Part shown: in pieces, positions 18,871 through 27,079 of the stretch | Numbering within the stretch: the stretch's first letter is position 1 | Layout of the letters: each line of letters opens with the position of its first letter | Source: Brevundimonas mediterranea | GTDB taxonomy: Bacteria; Pseudomonadota; Alphaproteobacteria; Caulobacterales; Caulobacteraceae | NCBI RefSeq assembly: GCF_011064825.1 | Contig: NZ_CP048751.1 | Location: 1,612,001 to 1,676,000, forward strand | Reading direction: 5' to 3' | Length of the DNA: 64,000 bases | Position numbers and translations under genes: made by a program | Notes under the pieces: generated by a model | The model's database searches: none | Told to the model about the DNA's origin: nothing | The model's input: only the letters and a program-made list of their open reading frames with translations

Positions 18871-19359
18871 ATGAAAAGAGACTCCCGCCTCTCGAACATC
18901 CTTCACGCCCTGCTGCACATGGCAGAGCATGAGGCGCGAACCGGCGCGCCCATGACCTCGGACCAGCTGGCCGTCTGCCTGTCGACAAATCCGGTCGTGG
19001 TGCGCCGGACCATGGCGGGCCTGCGCGAACAGGGGCTGGTGGCTTCGGAAAAGGGGCATGGCGGCGGCTGGCGGCTGGCCCGGCCGCTGGACCAGGTGAC
19101 CCTGGGCCAGGTCAACACGGCTCTGGGCGAGCCCGGCCTGTTTCCCGAAGCCCCGCCGGTCGAGGCCGACGGCTGTCTGGTCGAGGCGGCGGTCAACGAC
19201 GCCCTGGCCGGAACCTATGCCGCCGCCCGCGCCCTGCTGGTCGCGCGGCTGAACGAGATCACCCTGGCCGATCTGGCGGCGGACTTCGCGCGCCGGATGG
19301 CCGAACATCCGAAAAGGGATCTGCTGAATGCCCGTCTCAACGCCCATCGCCCCGAGTGA
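18871..19359 (+). CDS. Rrf2-family transcriptional regulator
   Basis: This 162-residue winged-helix regulator starts MKRDSRLSNILHALLHMA. The helix-turn-helix is at about 29-50 (MTSDQLAVCLSTNPVVVRR), followed by the KGHGGGWRLARP wing typical of Rrf2. It has Cys37 (LAVCLS) and Cys103 (DGCLVEA) rather than the three-Cys iron-sulphur set, so it more likely resembles YwnA/CymR-like members than IscR. The following flavoprotein gene begins 4 bases later and is the probable target. An inverted repeat sits directly before the start codon. Confidence 0.9.
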   Translation: MKRDSRLSNILHALLHMAEHEARTGAPMTSDQLAVCLSTNPVVVRRTMAGLREQGLVASEKGHGGGWRLARPLDQVTLGQVNTALGEPGLFPEAPPVEADGCLVEAAVNDALAGTYAAARALLVARLNEITLADLAADFARRMAEHPKRDLLNARLNAHRPE

Positions 19360-19363
19360 ACCC

Positions 19364-20275
19364 ATGCCGCACGACGCCCTGATCATCGGCGGCTCCTACG
19401 CCGGCCTGTCCGCCGCCCAGCAGTTGGTTCGCGCCCGGCGCAGGGTGCTGGTCATCGACGACGGACGCCCCCGCAACCGGTTCGCCGCCCGCGCCCACGG
19501 CTTTCTGACCAACGACGGCCGACCGGGGGCCGAGATCGCGGCGACGGCCCGGTCTCAGGTCGCCGCCTATCCCACCGCCGCCTTCCGCATGGCCGAGGCG
19601 ATCACGATCGAGCGGATCGACGGCGGCTTCTCGGTCGCCTTCGCCGACGGCACGCGGACGCGGGGGCGCCGCCTTCTGCTGTCGCACGGGGTCGAGGATG
19701 TGCTGCCCGATATTCCGGGCGTCAAGGAACGCTGGGGCCGCACGGCCCTGCACTGTCCCTGGTGCCACGGCTATGAGATCGGCGGCGGTCCGATCGGGGT
19801 GCTGGGGCGGGGCGACCATGCGGTCCAGTACGCCGCCACGGTGGCGGAGTGGGGCCAGGTCACCCTGTTCATGGGGTTGGACGTCGGCCTGTCGCCGGAG
19901 GACGCCCATCTGCTGTACCGGCGCGGTGTTACCATCGAGACGACGCCCATCGCCCGGCTGGAGGGCGAGGCGCCGACCTTGACCGGCGCACGACTGACCG
20001 ACGGCCGTTTCGTGGACCTGAAGGCCATCTTCGTCGGCGCCAGCGTCCGCGTCGCCAGCCCCTTCGCCGAGCGGCTGGGCTGCGAGATGACCGACACGCC
20101 GATGGGGCGGGTGATCAAGGTGGACGCCATGCAGGCGACGACCCAGCCGGGCGTGTTCGCCGCCGGCGACCTGGCGCGAGCCGCGTCCAACATCACCCTG
20201 GCCACCTCGGACGGCATGATCGCCGCCCACGGCCTGTTCCGCTCGCTGGTCGAGGAGGAGACGGCCCCCGCCTAG
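19364..20275 (+). CDS. Thioredoxin reductase-like FAD/NAD(P) oxidoreductase
   Basis: The 303-residue protein starts at ATG 19364 (MPHDALIIGGSYAGLSAAQ). A start at 19328 would lie inside the rrf2-type gene and adds no family sequence. It has an FAD loop GGSYAGLS, the redox-active CPWC at 131-134 (HCPWCHGYE), and the second dinucleotide loop GVLGRGDHAVQYAA. The C-terminal FAD block is QPGVFAAGDLARA. CPWC replaces the CATC of classical thioredoxin reductase. It is typical of small stand-alone disulphide oxidoreductases next to Rrf2 regulators, whose partner is often unknown. It overlaps the OsmC gene end by 4 bases. Confidence 0.9.
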   Translation: MPHDALIIGGSYAGLSAAQQLVRARRRVLVIDDGRPRNRFAARAHGFLTNDGRPGAEIAATARSQVAAYPTAAFRMAEAITIERIDGGFSVAFADGTRTRGRRLLLSHGVEDVLPDIPGVKERWGRTALHCPWCHGYEIGGGPIGVLGRGDHAVQYAATVAEWGQVTLFMGLDVGLSPEDAHLLYRRGVTIETTPIARLEGEAPTLTGARLTDGRFVDLKAIFVGASVRVASPFAERLGCEMTDTPMGRVIKVDAMQATTQPGVFAAGDLARAASNITLATSDGMIAAHGLFRSLVEEETAPA

Positions 20276-20736
20276 CCGATGGTCGCCTCGATGGTGATTT
20301 CGGCGCGGACCGAATGGGCCATTTCGCAGTGTTCGTGGGCGGAATGGTGCAGGGCGTCCAGCTCGGCCTGGTCCGGCTGACGGCCGGAGAAGGCGGTCAC
20401 GGGGCGAAGGGCGACACGGGCGAGATACCGGGCGCCCGCCGCGTTCTTGTCCAGTTCGCCGGAGGCCGCGTCGCGATAGGAATCGACCACCAGACCGGCG
20501 TTGGCGGCGAAGGCCAGGAACCACAGCATGTGGCAGCTGGACAGGGAGGCGACCATCGCCTCCTCCGGATCGACCGCCGAGGCGTCCGACAGGGGCACGG
20601 GCACGCCGGCGGGCGACGACGATCCGGGAACCACCGCCCCGCCGTCGAAGGTCCAGCTGTGGGCGCGGCTGTAGCGCTTGTCGGTGAAGGGCTGATCGCC
20701 CCGCATCCATTCGATGGTCGCCCCGTGCGCGCTCAT
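20272..20736 (-). CDS. OsmC-family peroxide-reducing protein
   Basis: This is a 154-residue thiol peroxidase-fold protein. The two catalytic cysteines are Cys68 in LSSCHMLWFL and the second in HEHCEMAHS near residue 137. The YSRAHSWTFDGG start and the VDPEEAMVASL segment are typical of the OsmC/YhfA group. It detoxifies organic hydroperoxides using dihydrolipoyl-type or similar thiols. It is encoded convergently with the thioredoxin reductase-like gene and 14 bases downstream of the GNAT gene. This strengthens the view that 16-21 kb is a redox-stress cluster. Confidence 0.93.
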   Translation of the reverse strand: MSAHGATIEWMRGDQPFTDKRYSRAHSWTFDGGAVVPGSSSPAGVPVPLSDASAVDPEEAMVASLSSCHMLWFLAFAANAGLVVDSYRDAASGELDKNAAGARYLARVALRPVTAFSGRQPDQAELDALHHSAHEHCEMAHSVRAEITIEATIG

Positions 20737-20750
20737 GGCCCGTCTCCCTG

Positions 20751-21446
20751 TCAGTCGGCCAGGATTGTATAGACCATCGGCGCGCGAACCTCGAAGCCCA
20801 GGGACCGGTAAAAGGCGATGGTCGCCTCATGATCGGCGAAGGCGTGCAGGAAGGCGGCCTCGCCCGAGGCATGGATTTCGCCGACCACCGCCCGCGACAG
20901 GGCGGCGGCATAGCCCTTCCCCCGGTGGTCGGGGTGGGTGCAGACCCCGCTCAGTTCGGTGAAGCCGTGCACCCGCAGCCGCCGCCCGGCCATGGCGACC
21001 AGTTCGCCGTCGTGCTTGATCCCGATGAAGGGGCCGAGTTCGCGGGTTCTCGAGCGGAAGGGGCCGGGCCGGGTCAGGGTCGCCAGGGCCAGCATGGCCG
21101 GGGCGTCGGCCTCGGTCAGGGTCTCGAAGGCGGGGCTCAGCGCCTTGGACGGGGTCAGGGCGCTGGCGGTCATCTGCACCAGGGCGATGCGGCGATCCAC
21201 GGCGACCCCGTCCGGCAGGACGTCGGCCATGGGTCCGTCGGAATGCTCGACCATTCCCGCGCCGGGGTGTCGCCGGGCCAGTTCGGTCAGCCGGGCGCGG
21301 CTCTGGGGCGAGGCGTCGGCGGCCGACAGGAAGACCCCGATCTCGGGGTCGATGCGCACGGCGTGGGCGTCGGACTCCGGCGTCGTGAAGGATGACAGAC
21401 GGGTGGTCAGGGCGTTCCAGACGGCGCGGTCGAGGGGATGGTTCAT
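20751..21446 (-). CDS. GNAT-family N-acetyltransferase (FR47-like)
   Basis: The 231-residue protein has an N-terminal region of about 110 residues without known motifs. The C-terminal GNAT fold shows LSGVCTHPDHRGKGYAAAL (the acetyl-CoA pyrophosphate loop) and FLHAFADHEATIAFYRSLGF (the terminal strand-helix). This fits the FR47-like group, whose acceptor is unknown. It precedes osmC on the same strand with 14 bases between, so the two are probably one transcript. Confidence 0.88.
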   Translation of the reverse strand: MNHPLDRAVWNALTTRLSSFTTPESDAHAVRIDPEIGVFLSAADASPQSRARLTELARRHPGAGMVEHSDGPMADVLPDGVAVDRRIALVQMTASALTPSKALSPAFETLTEADAPAMLALATLTRPGPFRSRTRELGPFIGIKHDGELVAMAGRRLRVHGFTELSGVCTHPDHRGKGYAAALSRAVVGEIHASGEAAFLHAFADHEATIAFYRSLGFEVRAPMVYTILAD

Positions 21447-21521
21447 GGTCGCGCTTCTAGCCCCGACGGCGCGGCGGCGGAACCGGTCGCCGCGACGCCG
21501 CGTCCGAAAACCGCCAGCGGC

Positions 21522-22562
21522 CTACCCCCGCCAGAAGCCGACGATCGTCTTGACCTCGTCCACCACCGGATCGGCGACCTCGGCGGCGCGGTCGGCGCCG
21601 TCCTTCAGCACGCGGTCGATCTCGGCCGGATCGTCCATCAGGCGGCGCATTTCGGCCGTGACGGGGGCCAGGGAGGCCACCGCCAGGTCCGCCAGGGCCG
21701 GCTTGAAGGCGCCGAAGCCCTGGCCGCCGAACTGTGCGATCACCTGTTCACGCGTCAGGCCGGCCAGGGCGGCGTAGATGGCCACCAGGTTCTTGGCCTC
21801 GGGCCGGTCGTTCAGCCCGTCCAGGGTTTCCGGCAGGGGCTCGGGATCGGTCTTGGCCTTGCGGATCTTGGACGCGATCGTGTCGGCGTCGTCGGTCAGA
21901 TTGATGCGGCTGTTGTCGGACGGGTCCGACTTGGACATCTTGGCCGCCCCGTCGCGCAGGGACATGACGCGCGTCGCCGGCCCCTGGATGATCGGCTCGG
22001 GCACCGGGAAATAGCCGGGCACGCCGAAGTCGTTGTTGAACTTGGCGGCGATGTCGCGGGTCAGTTCCAGATGCTGTTTCTGGTCCTCGCCGACCGGCAC
22101 CTCGGTCGCCTTGTAGAGCAGGATGTCGGCGGCCTGGAGCACGGGATAGGTGTAGAGGCCGACCGAGGCCCGCTCCTTGTGCTTGCCGGACTTCTCCTTG
22201 AACTGGGTCATCCGGTCCAGCCAGCCGAGGCGGGCGACGCAGTTGAAGATCCAGGCCAGTTCGGCATGGGCGCGGACGGCGGACTGCGGGAAGATGATCG
22301 CCTTGGCCGGATCCAGACCCGAGGCCAGATAGGCGGCGGCGATCTCGCGCGTCTGGGCGGCCAGCTTGTCCGGCTCCTGCCAGACGGTGATGGCGTGCAT
22401 GTCGGCGACGAAGACGAAGACGGGCGCGCCCTGGTCCTGCAGTTCGACGAACCGCTTCAGGGCGCCGAGATAGTTGCCCAGGTGAAGCGCGCCGGAGGCC
22501 TGGATGCCGGACAGGATGCGGCGCGGGCCGGTGTAGAGGGCCGGGGGAGTTTGGTCGGTCAT
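21522..22562 (-). CDS. trpS: Tryptophanyl-tRNA synthetase
   Basis: This class I synthetase charges tRNA(Trp). The 346-residue length is standard. The HIGH-equivalent is SGALHLGNY (about residues 24-32), and the KMSKS loop is [10 protein letters not shown] near 200. The [17 protein letters not shown] block is also family-typical. It is the last gene of the glnD-murJ-trpS series on the minus strand, an order also seen in Caulobacter. The 136 bases between murJ and trpS hold no gene that I can see. Confidence 0.98.
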   Translation of the reverse strand: MTDQTPPALYTGPRRILSGIQASGALHLGNYLGALKRFVELQDQGAPVFVFVADMHAITVWQEPDKLAAQTREIAAAYLASGLDPAKAIIFPQSAVRAHAELAWIFNCVARLGWLDRMTQFKEKSGKHKERASVGLYTYPVLQAADILLYKATEVPVGEDQKQHLELTRDIAAKFNNDFGVPGYFPVPEPIIQGPATRVMSLRDGAAKMSKSDPSDNSRINLTDDADTIASKIRKAKTDPEPLPETLDGLNDRPEAKNLVAIYAALAGLTREQVIAQFGGQGFGAFKPALADLAVASLAPVTAEMRRLMDDPAEIDRVLKDGADRAAEVADPVVDEVKTIVGFWRG

Positions 22563-22698
22563 GGATTCGGGTCTCGAAAAGGCAGGGTCAGGCGTGGTGA
22601 AGGGTGCGGCGGTTCAGCCGCGCCATCGCCAGGTGGAGATCAGGCCCGAAAGGATCATGGCCCCGCGCTTATCGCCTCGCGGTCCAGCCGTCCAGACC

Positions 22699-24294
22699 TC
22701 AATCCAGGCCGGATACGGGTCCCGCGCCCGGCTCGCGCCGCAACGTCCCCTTGAGCTCCGACAGGGTGACGGCGCGGAACAGCAGAAGACAGACGCCGTA
22801 GGCCGCCGCGCCGGCCGCGCAGACGATCAGCACCGCCGCCTCCTTGGCCAGGAACAGGCGGCTGAGAACCGGATAGCCGAGGCTGGCGGCGAACAGCAGG
22901 CCCGCCATGATCAGGCTGGCGGCGAAGATGCGCGACAGGCGCGACAGGAAGGCCGCAGACGGCCGCCAGCTGTCCTCGCGGATCAGCGTCCCGGCCAGAA
23001 GCGCGACGTTCACCCAGGCGGAAATGCTGGTGGCGATGGCCAGGCCCAGCACCCCGTCCCAGCCCTGCGATCCGAACCAGAAGAACAGGGCCGATCCCAG
23101 CACCACGGTCAGGATCACCGAGGTCACGGCGAAGATCATCGGCCTTCGCGTATCCTGACGCGCAAAGAACGGCGGGGTCAGGACCTTGACCAGGACGAAG
23201 GCCGGCACGCCCCAGGCGAACTGGCGCAGCACGTCGGCGGTCCGCGCCGCATCGGCCGAGGTGAAGGCGGCGCGCGTCACCGTGGCGTCGATGATGAAGA
23301 AGGGAATGACGAACAGAGCCACGCCCGCCGGCAGGGCGAAGGCCAGGGCGAGGCCCAGTCCATCGTCCATCGTCCGCCGTCCGCCCTCGTGGTCGCCCGA
23401 GACGAAGGCGCGCGTCAGGCGGGGCACCAGAGCGAGGCCCAGCGCCACCCCGACCAGGCCCAGCGGCAGCTGGTACAGCCGGTCGGCGTTGTACAGCACC
23501 GACCGCGCCCCTTCGTTCGATCCGGCCAGAAACTGGCTGACCAGGGAGTTGATCTGGAAGGCGCCCCCGGCCAGCACGCCGGGAATGGCCAGGGCCAGCG
23601 TCTTTCTGACCCCGGTCGTCAGGCGCGGCCACGACAGGCTGATCCCCACCCCGAGACGTCGCACGCCCCACCACAGCAGCGCCGCCTGGATAACCCCGGA
23701 CACGGTCACCGCCGCGCTGACGGCGATCAGGATCTGGGGCTGGGCCATCGGCACGACGCTGGGCGCCATCAGCGGGACCAGGGTGCACAGGTTCAGGAAC
23801 ACCGGCACGCCCGCCGACAGGGCGAACCGGCCCCCGGTGTTCAGCACGCCCGACAGCAGCGACGCTATGGTCATGCAGGCCAGATACGGCATGGTCAGCT
23901 GCGCCGCCGTCACTGCGGCGCGCATCACCGCGTCGTCGTCGCGCCAGGCCGACAGCAGCCACGGCATGATCCATGGCATGGCGACCTGCAACAGGATGCA
24001 GAAGGCCGCCACCACGGCGAAGATGAAGCTCAGCGCTTCTGACGCCGTGACGGCCGCCGCCGCCTCCCCTTCGCGCGCCCGCACGCCGCCGTAGATCGGC
24101 ACGAAGGCCTGGGCGAAGGCGCCCTCGGCGAACAGGCGGCGGAACATGTTGGGCAGCATCAGCGCGGTGGTGAAGGCGTCCATCATCGGGCCCTGACCGA
24201 ACCGCGCCGAAAGGAACAGGTCGCGGGCGAAACCCAGTATGCGGCTTCCCAGGGTCAAGGTGGCTTGCACCAGGGTGTTGCGGGCGAGACTCAT
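22699..24294 (-). CDS. murJ: Lipid II flippase MurJ (MviN)
   Basis: The flippase moves lipid II across the inner membrane for peptidoglycan assembly. The 531-residue protein has about 14 hydrophobic segments and starts SLARNTLVQATLTLGSRILG. The conserved FVPIYGG and the Arg-rich loop region SARFGQGPMMDAF are present. The MOP-superfamily pattern continues to the basic cytoplasmic tail. It lies 36 bases after glnD, in the same operon as trpS. Confidence 0.96.
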   Translation of the reverse strand: MSLARNTLVQATLTLGSRILGFARDLFLSARFGQGPMMDAFTTALMLPNMFRRLFAEGAFAQAFVPIYGGVRAREGEAAAAVTASEALSFIFAVVAAFCILLQVAMPWIMPWLLSAWRDDDAVMRAAVTAAQLTMPYLACMTIASLLSGVLNTGGRFALSAGVPVFLNLCTLVPLMAPSVVPMAQPQILIAVSAAVTVSGVIQAALLWWGVRRLGVGISLSWPRLTTGVRKTLALAIPGVLAGGAFQINSLVSQFLAGSNEGARSVLYNADRLYQLPLGLVGVALGLALVPRLTRAFVSGDHEGGRRTMDDGLGLALAFALPAGVALFVIPFFIIDATVTRAAFTSADAARTADVLRQFAWGVPAFVLVKVLTPPFFARQDTRRPMIFAVTSVILTVVLGSALFFWFGSQGWDGVLGLAIATSISAWVNVALLAGTLIREDSWRPSAAFLSRLSRIFAASLIMAGLLFAASLGYPVLSRLFLAKEAAVLIVCAAGAAAYGVCLLLFRAVTLSELKGTLRREPGAGPVSGLD

Positions 24295-24330
24295 GCGGAC
24301 ATTCGGCGAGGAGCGACGGATGGTCTTCGC

Positions 24331-27033
24331 TTAGCGCGCTTCCGACGGCGGCGATACGGGCTTGGCGCGGGTCCGGCGGCCCAGGTCCGAGACGTCGCGC
24401 GCGCTGGCGCGGGCCGAGGCGACCTTGCGGCCCTCGGGGGCCGGGGCGCGGCTGTCCAGCACGGCCTCCAGGGCGGTGCGCAACTCGGCGATCCGCTGTT
24501 CGGACGTGATCTTGCGCCCCTTGCCATCGACCACATAGAAGCTGTCCACCGCCCGTTCGCCATAGCTGGCGACATGGGCGGAGCGGATGTTCAGCCCCTC
24601 GTCGCTGAAGACCCGCGAAAGCGCCGCCAGCAGGCCCGGACGGTCGGCCCCCGAAACCTCGACCACCGTGGCCGTCTCGCTGGCGTGGTGATCGACCATG
24701 ACCACGGGCCGGACCTCGAAGGCGGCCTTTCTGGCGTTGCCGGCGGGGGCGGGCGCCTTGCTGATGCGGCCCTCGCCGCGCGCGGCCTTCTCCAGGGCGT
24801 CCACCAGGGCCTTGAGCCGGCGCGGTTCGGCCTGGCCGTAAGGCAGGCCCGCCCCGTCCTGAACCCGGAAGACGTCCAAGACCACGCCCTCGCTGGTGGT
24901 CGCCACCCGGGCGTCGGTGACGTCGGCGCCCAGGGCGGCCATGGTCTGGGCCAGGTCGGCGAACAGGCCGGGCCGGTCGGCGGCGGCGATGGAGATCTCG
25001 GTGGCCTGGACCGGCAGGCCCTCGACCGGGGTCAGGGGCGCGGCCTGGGCGGCGGCGCCGGTCTGGCGGGCCCGCTGCACCAGGGCCGGATGCGCCGCCA
25101 GCGGATCCTCGCGCGCCACGTCCTCGCCCCGGAACAGGGCGGCGACCTGATCATAGAGGGTGCGCATCAGCTGCCCCTTCCAGCCGTTCCAGACGCCCGG
25201 CCCCACGGCGCGGATGTCGGCCACGGTCAGGACCAGCAGCATGCGCAGCCGCTCGGGGTCGCCGACCAGTTCGGCGAAGGCGCGGATCGTGGCCGGATCG
25301 GACAGGTCGCGCTTCTGGGCGTAGTCGGACAGGGCCAGATGGCTGCGCACCAGCCAGACCACCAGTTCGATCCGGCGCGGATCGACACCCAGGCGTTCGC
25401 AGGCGCGGCGCGCGGCGATGGCCCCGTCCTCCAGCTGGCCCCGCTCGCCGCCCTTGCCGACGTCGTGCAGCAGCATGCCCAGCATCAGGGCCTCCATGTC
25501 CGAGATCAGATGCACGATCTCGGTCGCCATCGGATGGTCGGCCTTCAGCTTGCCGCGGGCGATGTCGTTGATGATGCCGATGGCCTGCAGCGTGTGCTCG
25601 TCCACCGTATAGGCGTGGTACATGTTGAACTGGGTCTGGCCGACGATCCGCCCCCATTCGGGCAGGAACCGGCCCAAGAGGCCCGTCTCGTTCATGATGG
25701 TCAGGGTGCGATACGGCCGCTGGCCGTGCGTCAGGACGTTCAGGAAGGCGCGCGTCGCCTCCGGATCACGACGCAGCCTGGGCGTCACCAGCGACAGGCT
25801 CCTGCTGACGGCCGAGAAGGCGTCGGGGTGCAGATCCAGGTCGTGGCGGTCGGCGCAGACGAACAGGGTCAGAAGCTTGACCGGATCGGCGGTGAAGACC
25901 TCGGGCCCCTCGACCGACAGACGCCCCTGGTCGACCCAGAAGCCCTCGACCTCCAGCTTGCGGCGGTTGGGCCGGAACGGGGTCATCAGGCGCGACAGGC
26001 CCTGGGTGGGCTTCTGGTGGCGGGCCTCCAGCTTGGCCGACATGGCGCGGGTCAGGGCGCCGACGTCGCGGGCGACCAGGAAATAGCGGCGCATGAACCG
26101 TTCCACCGCCGGCTCGTCACCGCGCCCGCGCCACCCCATCCGCCGGGCCACCTCGGGCTGCATGTCGAAGGTCAGCTTCTCCTCGGCCCGCCCCGCGACC
26201 AGATGCAGATGGATCCGCACCCGCCACAGAAAATCGAAGGCCTCGTCCGAGGTGCGGCGTTCGCGCGGGGTGAACATCTCGTCCATCACCGTCGCGCCCA
26301 GCCGGCTTTCCGGCGCCAGGGAGCGGGCGATCCAGTACAGGGTGTTCAGGTCGCGCAGCCCCCCCTTGCCGTCCTTGACGTTGGGCTCGACCTTGTAGCG
26401 GGTCACGCCCGCCTTCTGGTGGCGGAGGGCGCGCTCCTCCAGTTTTGCGGCGATGAAGGGGCGGGGGTCGGACTTGGCCACCATGTCGCGGAAACGGCCG
26501 ATCATCAGGTCCGAAAGCCGGGCGTCCCCGGCCAGCGGCCGGGCCTCCAGCAAGGCGGTGCGCACCGTCATGTCGGTGCGCGACAGGGCCAGACAGTCTT
26601 CGACCGACCGCACCGAAGGCCCCACCTTCGCCCCCAGATCCCACAGGACATAGAGGATGAACTCGATCACCCGCTCGCCGCGCGGCGTCGGCTTGCCGGG
26701 CCGCAGGAACAGCAGGTCCAGGTCGGAATAGGGCGCTAGGACGCCGCGGCCGTAACCGCCCACCGCCACCAGCGACAGGCGTTCGCATTCCACGGGCGAT
26801 ACGGGATGAAGGGTCTGGGTCGCCACCCGCCACAGGGCCGCCAGCATGTCGTCGGCGGCCGTGGCGTACAGGCGGGCGACCTCGCGCCCGTTCAGCCCCC
26901 CGTCCAGCTTGCGTTCGGCGCGGGCGCGGGCGGCGTCGTAACTGTCCCTCAGAACGGACGCGACCGCCGCGCGCGGATCTCCCGCGCGGGCGGCCTCGTC
27001 AAGGCGGTCATCCAGACTGGGCGAAGCGGTCAT
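24331..27033 (-). CDS. glnD: Bifunctional uridylyltransferase/uridylyl-removing enzyme (PII)
   Basis: GlnD senses glutamine and adds UMP to, or removes it from, PII proteins, controlling nitrogen assimilation. The 900-residue product begins at ATG 27033, which has AGGTGG five bases upstream; a GTG at 27042 is an alternative. Domains in order are the nucleotidyltransferase (VGGYGRGVLAPYSDLDLLFL, about 100-120), the HD hydrolase (MLLHDVGKGGERGQLEDG) in the middle, and two C-terminal ACT domains (AADRPGLFADLAQTM and GADRPGLLAALSRVF). All catalytic motifs look intact. It leads the glnD-murJ-trpS series. Confidence 0.97.
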   Translation of the reverse strand: MTASPSLDDRLDEAARAGDPRAAVASVLRDSYDAARARAERKLDGGLNGREVARLYATAADDMLAALWRVATQTLHPVSPVECERLSLVAVGGYGRGVLAPYSDLDLLFLRPGKPTPRGERVIEFILYVLWDLGAKVGPSVRSVEDCLALSRTDMTVRTALLEARPLAGDARLSDLMIGRFRDMVAKSDPRPFIAAKLEERALRHQKAGVTRYKVEPNVKDGKGGLRDLNTLYWIARSLAPESRLGATVMDEMFTPRERRTSDEAFDFLWRVRIHLHLVAGRAEEKLTFDMQPEVARRMGWRGRGDEPAVERFMRRYFLVARDVGALTRAMSAKLEARHQKPTQGLSRLMTPFRPNRRKLEVEGFWVDQGRLSVEGPEVFTADPVKLLTLFVCADRHDLDLHPDAFSAVSRSLSLVTPRLRRDPEATRAFLNVLTHGQRPYRTLTIMNETGLLGRFLPEWGRIVGQTQFNMYHAYTVDEHTLQAIGIINDIARGKLKADHPMATEIVHLISDMEALMLGMLLHDVGKGGERGQLEDGAIAARRACERLGVDPRRIELVVWLVRSHLALSDYAQKRDLSDPATIRAFAELVGDPERLRMLLVLTVADIRAVGPGVWNGWKGQLMRTLYDQVAALFRGEDVAREDPLAAHPALVQRARQTGAAAQAAPLTPVEGLPVQATEISIAAADRPGLFADLAQTMAALGADVTDARVATTSEGVVLDVFRVQDGAGLPYGQAEPRRLKALVDALEKAARGEGRISKAPAPAGNARKAAFEVRPVVMVDHHASETATVVEVSGADRPGLLAALSRVFSDEGLNIRSAHVASYGERAVDSFYVVDGKGRKITSEQRIAELRTALEAVLDSRAPAPEGRKVASARASARDVSDLGRRTRAKPVSPPSEAR

Positions 27034-27079
27034 GTCAGCCACCTATAGGCCGCATCCCCCCTCGCGTCAGTGGAGGATA

